Source of the DNA: Euclidia mi
Taxonomy: Eukaryota; Arthropoda; Insecta; Lepidoptera; Erebidae
Reading direction: 5' to 3'
DNA: 64,000 nucleotides
Assembly: GCA_944739405.2 (NCBI GenBank)
Contig: OX123209.2
Location: 14,712,217 to 14,776,216, forward strand
Below, piece by piece: positions 58,301-64,000 of the stretch (its first letter is position 1; each line of letters begins with the position of its first letter). The position numbers and the translations under genes are program-made. The notes beneath the pieces were generated by a model. That model was not told the DNA's origin and did not search any database. It saw only the letters and a list, made by a program, of their open reading frames with translations.

Positions 58301-58831
58301 AATATCTCAGTCATAAAACTGATATACAATGCATATGTACGTAGTAAATTGGAGTACAACTCTATTGCATGGAATCCACAGGAAAAAATACATACACTTA
58401 CAATCGAAAGAGTTCAGCGAAAATTTGCTCGATATATTTACAAACGCGAGTATGGATACTATCCTTTTCTGTATCCGTCCATGTTTGTGTATGGTATGGT
58501 GGGCCTTGATTCTCTTGAACTTAGGCGAAAGTTTAAGCACATAATGCACTACATCTTAATGTTAAATAATAAGGTAGACAATCCGTCGGTACGTGAATGT
58601 ATAAGTTTTTTTGTGCCAAATAATTACGTCCGTGGATGCAAACGCCGGCATCACCGGCTCTTAACCTGCCCTCCAACATGGCGCGTCCAAAACGCTGCTA
58701 AAAGTCCCACTGGGCGCGCTATCAAACTATTGAATGACTTCATGCAAACTAATATTAATGCAGACATTTTTTTTGATAAATTTGGTGTGTTGTCTGAATA
58801 TGTCTTGACGCATTTGAATTCTTCGCCTTGA
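55308..58831 (+). pseudogene. CR1-type LINE ORF2 (endonuclease and RT), interrupted by MITE
   Basis: Endonuclease: FYQNVRGLRSKT, IALTETFLN (Glu), TVVYLPPSYNDKQ and VVGDFNLNSC. A MITE sits at 55976-56622; removing it and one TTA restores YHPPL directly into EIFLTLPRSAKIEI. RT: VNFRPIAVLSVFGKLFETVL, KHGFRRTRSTLTN, TAYFDFTKAFDLI (A), SGVSQGSTLGPTLFLIMIND (B) and MFADDLKLFL (C). The C-terminal segment (58265-58831) follows after a stop at about 58190. The 3' UTR ends in an AAATAAAT repeat at 59127-59148. Several point lesions in addition to the MITE. Confidence 0.8.
55976..56622. mobile_element. PIF/Harbinger-type MITE, TSD TTA, CTCGGCCGAG-rich
   Basis: TGGGTTGATTACACCTAACG starts at 55976 and its reverse complement ends at 56622; about 38 bases match. 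TTA flanks both sides (55973-55975 and 56623-56625). Excision restores the interrupted ORF2 frame exactly. The interior carries repeated CTCGGCCGAG palindromes. No transposase. Its ends share TGGGTTGA-type bases with the 4247-4837 MITE but differ beyond that. Confidence 0.9.
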
Positions 58832-59149
58832 CCCTATTGATATTTTAATAATATAATTTCTGTATTTTAATAATTATGTATATATTTTTTTAATTCATTA
58901 ATTTTGTGGTTTTAATTATCTGTATTAATTTCAATTTCTCATTTGACATTTTGTATTGTAATATTCTTTTAATGTATATTTTTAATGTAAAGTAAATTAT
59001 CATTGTAATATTGTTTTCAATTGACATTGTACTTTAATATTCGTTTATGACACTATTTGCAAATGTAGCTTAAACATATAAGCGTATTGGTTAGCACTGT
59101 AAGCTTGTATTGTTAGTATTTTTGTAAATAAATAAAATAAATAAATTAT

Positions 59150-59517
59150 ACTAGACGGAAATTATACTAGATACTCGTACCTACATAGCAACGACTTCAG
59201 TATTGTTGAATTACAGATGGCTGCTCACAGTGAGTACTCACCTCATATTTTAACCAACTGCTATAAAGAATGGAAAGTTATGTGTCGTATTTATTAGTAT
59301 AATTATATAATTTATGTTTTTCTTATTTTAAGCCTTTTACGTAATTTTATTCAAATATTTGTTAGGTTATACGACAAATTATTGTATTTACAAGATATGT
59401 TAAGATATGTACAAATAGAATACAGTTAATTTATAATTGGGTGATAATACACATTAAGTTCGATGCTTGCCAACATAGCACTTGCTTAATAAATAATAAG
59501 AAAATACATTATTATTA
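59150..59517. other. AT-rich interval, nothing recognised
   Basis: Between the LINE tail and the SINE-like repeat. An ATTATACTAGA word is repeated at 59144 and 59162. No open frame. Confidence 0.4.
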
Positions 59518-59800
59518 TTGACTACATCGTTGGTCTCGCTGCATAAATATGCGCGTGGGATCGGGGTGGGTCCCGAGTTCGATTCCCGGGTCGGGCAAGT
59601 GTTATTGGGTTTTTCTATTAGGAAATTCTCAGTAGCAGCACGAAGTCTGGTAATGTGCCCAGTAGGACAATAGGCTCACCCCCTATTATATGGGACTAAA
59701 TAAAATCTGGCGAAAGTTGGTGAGCAATACACCTCTGCCTCCCTTTCATGGAAATATAGGCGTGAGACTATGCATGTATTATTATTATTTACCCTCCATA
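59518..59800 (+). mobile_element. tRNA-derived SINE
   Basis: TGGTCTCGCTGC (A-box-like) at about 59531 and GAGTTCGATTCCC (B-box-like) at about 59576, about 45 bases apart, look like a tRNA-derived polymerase III promoter. The tail from about 59653 (GTGCCCAGTAGGACAATAGG) to GGCGTGAGAC matches the repeat at 5770-5995. It ends near TATTATTATT. The head does not fold as an intact tRNA, so this is not called a tRNA gene. Confidence 0.65.
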
Positions 59801-59992
59801 GACGGAACTGTATGACACTATACAGACACCTACCAAACCCTTAAATTATGAGAAGCAAGATATTATGTTACTTACCCGACTGCGGAATGAGGGTTATGTT
59901 TATTATTAATAAATTATAATTATAAAAGCAGGGGAAACCATATGCATTTAGTAGTATGCGAAATTTATAATGGTTTGATAAACAATGCGACA

Positions 59993-60030
59993 TCAGTGAT
60001 TCTTAAATCGCTGATGTCGCAATATTATGA
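59993..60030. repeat. Short hairpin
   Basis: GACATCAGTGAT pairs with ATCGCTGATGTC (one mismatch) around a TTCTTAA-type loop. In the 59801-60652 interval I otherwise see only AT-rich non-coding DNA, which may be intron of the gene whose last exon starts at 60653. Confidence 0.6.
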
Positions 60031-60652
60031 TTGATGATATACTACTAACATGCTATGACTTTGCTTGTTAAATCTATTCAATGAATTGTATGAGGAAAAT
60101 CCAATGAACAAACGTACAGTAATATATATTAAATTCATACATATTTTTAATAAACAATGAAGTGTTCGGTGACATGATATCACGCGGTTTTAATTTCATG
60201 CACCATTTATGGTGGAAATATCAATATGAGTTAAAAACGTTCTATTTTGAACCCTATTACATAGAAACTAATAAAATAATTTTAATTTAAACAGAGAAAT
60301 TATATTTAAAAATCTAGTCGATTATTTGCCTTGAGAGTGGTAACCAAGCACAGCACAATATCGGTAATAAGAATTAATTATATTTCTTTAACAATTAATA
60401 AAACAATAGAATAATTCAATATTTATACTATTAACTATTCAGTATTAATATATTACTTATTCTAATCTGAATATCCATCATAGTATATTTATTTGAATAA
60501 CTTATTTTAAATCTATTGTTATGTTGCTCTGTGACACTATATCTCATATAAACATAATTTTAAAAGAACTGTGTTGGAACCCTCTAAGATCCAAATGTTG
60601 GTTAATAATATAAATAATTACGCTACATTTTATTACGTTTCTGATTTTTCAG

Positions 60653-60931
60653 GACACTGAAGACCTCTTCAATTTCATTCCACAGAATCAACCGGCTGTT
60701 GAAAAACCTGCGCAGAAAACCCTGGGCCTTGCTCGTAAGAGAGCAAATACGGATAAAAAATTTACACAATTTGTAAAGAAACCGATCACTCGAGCAACAA
60801 AAATCATCAACATAGAAATTTACGACGCGGACAGTTTCCCAAAATCAGAACAATTGTTATGTGATTGTGATCTCAGCATGTTGTTAAAACTACATTGTTC
60901 GATGATATTTATACGAGTGCAAGAAAATTAA
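60653..60931 (+). CDS. Last exon of an unrecognised nuclear-like gene
   Basis: Acceptor TGATTTTTCAG precedes an open 92-codon exon ending at TAA 60929-60931: DTEDLFNFIPQNQPAVEKPA, a basic middle (LARKRANTDKKFTQFVKK), then TKIINIEIYDADSFPKSEQL and a Cys-containing end. The layout, an acidic then basic low-complexity part followed by an IEIYD-type block, resembles the minus-strand gene at 51713-52543, which has VELKIYN at the same place. AATAAA at about 61050 could be its poly(A) signal. The upstream exon was not found. Function unknown; the relation to the other gene is inference from weak similarity. Confidence 0.45.
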   Translation, partial: DTEDLFNFIPQNQPAVEKPAQKTLGLARKRANTDKKFTQFVKKPITRATKIINIEIYDADSFPKSEQLLCDCDLSMLLKLHCSMIFIRVQEN

Positions 60932-61529
60932 TAGCTAAAATATATGATGATATTGAATCATGGCCATAATTGTTATTATTCACTATATTGTAATATACCA
61001 TAATTGTTACTGCTCTGTTTTATATTAATACCTATTACAATAACCTATTAAATAAACGAGTTAATATCATTTGTCGTTTTATTTTAATGCATAGGTATAA
61101 CACAAACACATAACATAGGTACTTAAATAAGGTAACATCATGACATCCGAGCGCATTCCATTCCTGATAGCTCACCGTGTCGAATGGACTAAACATTTTA
61201 TCACCTATATAATGAAATGAATTGAATTAATGAACATACTATTTAAGTGAAAACTTGAATGAATATTAATGAGGCTATAATACTTATGGCATAAAATTAA
61301 CGAGCATATCTTTTGAAAAATTAAACTAAAATGACTAAAAGAATGGTTTAATTGAGAACTTTTGATGTTTGAATAATAGAATAACTGAATTATTGAAGGG
61401 ATGATTGAAATATTAGAATAATAAATGACTGAATGATTGAATATTACATTAATTTCTGAATGCAATGAATGATAGGATAATTAAATGTTTCTGGGTCTCC
61501 TCTGATGATTGAAATATTAGAATAAATAA
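60932..61529. other. 3' flank and subterminal repeats
   Basis: Contains the candidate poly(A) signal near 61050 and, from about 61370, imperfect units with GAATGATTGAATATTA and GGGTCTCCTCTGATGATTG, a diverged copy of the terminal-like repeat at 61530-61660. No gene. Confidence 0.5.
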
Positions 61530-61660
61530 AGGATGATTGATGAATGATTGAATATTAGAGCAAATAGTACACATTTTTGAATACAATGAATGATAGGGTA
61601 AATTGGGTGTTTCTGGATCTCCTCTGATCCAGAAACCCCAATTTACAACTTCTGTCAATA
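61530..61660. repeat. Right copy of inverted terminal-like repeat with palindrome
   Basis: Reverse complement of 48506-48640. The palindrome is at 61598-61646 and the outer TGTCAATA at 61653-61660. About 75 central bases are identical to the left copy. The bases flanking the two copies do not show a convincing target duplication. Confidence 0.6.
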
Positions 61661-62552
61661 TAGACAACGTATAGTTAATGTAATAACATAACTTCGTAAT
61701 TGTATAATTGATATTGTGTGTGGTTCCGTCAGTTGTGAGATGTCAAAGTTCAGAACTTGGGGTATCATAGAGTATCGAATCGAATTTATGCTGAGAAACA
61801 AGCCGTGTCTATTATATACCTACATCATGTAGTGAATATTTCAGTGGTTCTTGCTCTTAGTTCTATGTCCTTGCTTTGCGAACGTGGCGCTAAATGTAAA
61901 TGTAGAATCAGAACCGAATATACTCTTCCTTTAAAATATACTCTTGTGAAAACCTGAATAAATGAAAGTAAAAATTGATAGTTGTATCTTTTATTTTCCA
62001 AACACCTGACAAATAGAACTATAATAATACATATAGGCCGTATACCTTGTATCTATACATATATATAATACCCACGCTATTAAGCGCTATGCGCACAAGA
62101 CTACGAGAACAGTTAGTCAGATGTTTGAACTTGGTGACTAGTATTTACTTGTCTTAAATTTGAGTCAAATGGCTCGCAGCTTATTTTAAAAGTTCAATAC
62201 CCGCTTATTTTGAAATCGTGATAAAATATAACGATCACTGTTACATTGTTTTGTTTTCACTTGTTTCAAATGTTTTAATTGTTTTATTACACTGCCTTTA
62301 TCACTATTTTAACGTTTAACTCTTATTTGAATGTATGCACTGTTGTTTATATTATGTTTATAACCGGTATTAATGATTTTAAAAGTTTGTAAACAGCTGT
62401 TAAAGAATTCTAAATTGTTTATCACTTTTATGTACTGTTGCATTTATATAAAATTCTTAAAAGGCTTTGCAAACGATACACAGTATGTATTATACTATTG
62501 GTAAACGAAAAATCGCAACGACGCACTAAATAATTCACTGTTATTATTTTAT
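61661..62552. other. AT-rich interval, nothing recognised
   Basis: No coding frame, RNA gene or repeat end that I can support. A possible boundary to the GC-richer virus-derived block lies near 62560. Confidence 0.4.
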
Positions 62553-64000
62553 TTATATTTTAAATACGGAGCCGATGTAAACGCGACTACTAGCGCCCTC
62601 CCTCTTCGGTTTGGAGAAGGTCTTTATGTTCTCAACCATACTGCTCACCTCTAGTACCTGGAGAGCAGCTCTTTTAGCACTCACCTTGGTTTGGGATCCG
62701 ATGTAGGGAGTCTTTGGTTCGCGGGTGAAAAAACAGTTCACGTTAAATGTCCCAGACCATCCCACTATTATGACTGAGGGGACTAGCTCCTCAGTTAACT
62801 GTGTCCAAGGTACCAGGGTTATCTTGTCTCGGAGTGTAGTCATCGTGATCCCTTCCAATTGGAGACTCCAAAGTGCCTCCCTAACCTGTTGTGTGAGGAT
62901 GGTGAGTTCTGTTCTTTCTCCTCAGTTAAAACTGTGCAGTCTTTGTTTGCAGAGCTTCTATGGTGAAGAGGAGAGAGCGCTCATCTATCCACGTACCCAA
63001 GGAGGCACTTTGTATGGACCGTGCTGTTGCAAATTTCCCCATCACCTTCTCCCGCACACCTATATTGGACAGCTGTCACAACTTACACAGCAGCTTGGAG
63101 TTGATAGGCTGTATGGCCAGAAGGTCCCTCTTTAGACGCTCCTCCTCCTCATCCGCCTGTGTCCCAAATATTGATGCCAGATTCCTATTCTTCACCGGAA
63201 GGGGAAGACCCTCTTTCAGCTTACGTCGGAACATGTCCCCACTGGAGAATAGGCCTGCCAGGACTGTGTTAAGGGTGTATATGCCCTGGTTGGCCTCACC
63301 TGTCAGCCTGGACATCTTCTTCAGTGCCCCACTCAACTGGACTACATCCACAAATACTTCCTACTATACTCGAGGAGTCGTCTGGATTTTCATGACTCAG
63401 GTACTTCGATCACGATGTCTGCTTCTATGCACACTTCCAGCACCTGTAGAAATTGCTGAGTGTACTGCTCCGGGGTCAGATTGCACTCTCGTAGGTATTG
63501 CGTGGAAGGTATGCGGAGAACCATGACCTGATTGTCTCAGTGTCACACATATATGCAGCCCTTAAGATAATCAATATCGTGGCCAATGTCCATCCCTTCT
63601 GTCTCAGGCCCTCCAGCCAAGCCTCTGGCCCAACTACACAGCGAGGTCCCTCTACAAGGCGGCTATCAGCTCCTTGCTCAGGAGGTGCATAACGGTCCTG
63701 GAAAAGGAGAGTGGATATCAGAGGCAAGGTGTGTGTAAAGCTGTAGACGTTCCTCAGGTCAAACAAACTGTCAAGACTAGTGAACAAGGGGGCCAGCAGC
63801 TCAGCACGGAAGTGAGTGCACCAGGAAGAGAAGTCTATGATGATGTTGATGTAGTCATGGCCTTCCCCAGGACACCTCAATGCAATTCAGAGTTTTGGTG
63901 AGCTGTTCCTCAGACAACGTCATAGATTGGTGTTCGACGTACCTGAAGATGACCTCTGCAAGGTTCTTCTCTGTCACCACCTGGTATGCTCTCATCTCGG
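62553..64000 (-). pseudogene. Endogenous negative-strand RNA virus L (RdRp) gene relic, partial
   Basis: Read on the minus strand from the window edge: a frame from 64000 to about 63870 resembles the conserved segment just before the polymerase core. The frame 63880-63476 has the motif A region with an Asp followed by a Trp-Cys pair, then the LEGLRQKGWT block typical of L-protein motif B of Mononegavirales and related orders. 63351-63076 and 62858-62553 continue collinearly through the region after the catalytic motifs (PYIGSQTKVSAKRA near 62702). Motif C (Gly-Asp-Asn-Gln) is not visible, and at least five frameshifts or stops break it. The L protein would be a cytoplasmic viral polymerase; this copy is not functional. 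Which virus family is uncertain; chuvirus-like or another arthropod group is possible. No other viral gene is seen. Confidence 0.75.

Noticed and set aside
59530..59605. Possible tRNA gene
   Set aside because: A- and B-box-like words are present but no cloverleaf or 3' acceptor pairing is evident, and the tail matches another SINE copy.

Overview
The window looks like transposon-rich, AT-rich nuclear DNA of an insect, most likely a moth or butterfly. This rests on the set of elements recognised: R1-, CR1- and Jockey-group LINEs, PIF/Harbinger and piggyBac families, an insect-type Ty3/gypsy element with an env gene, and dispersed repeats with a lepidopteran look. I see no bacterial gene organisation and no clear single-copy housekeeping gene. 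Nearly all recognisable protein sequence belongs to mobile or virus-derived elements, stacked inside one another.

Layout. 0-9 kb: a PIF/Harbinger transposase gene whose two coding exons (ending at 1198 and starting at 8108) splice in frame across a 6.9 kb intron. The intron holds several MITEs, LINE and SINE scraps, and an antisense MADF/Myb-like partner gene. 9.8-17 kb: a decayed SWIM-finger plus YqaJ-nuclease gene, apparently split into an N-terminal part (9962-10600) and a C-terminal part (16321-16930) by LINE debris. 17-20.7 kb: no recognisable genes. 20.7-23.4 kb: a broken piggyBac transposase on the minus strand, preceded by a small spliced gene I do not recognise. 23.8-30.8 kb: an R1-clade LINE interrupted by a second LINE, with a visible AAGATT target duplication. 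30.8-44.3 kb: an errantivirus-like gypsy element (gag, pol, env), carrying a Harbinger deletion derivative in its 5' region and a near full-length LINE in pol. 44.5-46.1 kb: a second piggyBac transposase.

48.5-61.7 kb is the most unusual part. A roughly 130-bp sequence containing a strong palindrome occurs in inverted orientation at both ends. Between the ends lie remnants of an arthropod PolB-associated, Polinton/virus-like gene set (two genes overlapping by ATGA, and a tandemly duplicated N-terminal polymerase-like segment). There are also two outward-pointing small nuclear-looking genes, one with its start codon split by an intron. A CR1-type LINE with an esterase-like ORF1 sits between them and itself carries a TTA-flanked MITE.

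62.5-64 kb, minus strand: a broken copy of a negative-strand RNA virus L (polymerase) gene, running off the window edge. Near-perfect hairpins that interrupt element reading frames recur in the window and look like local template-switch events.
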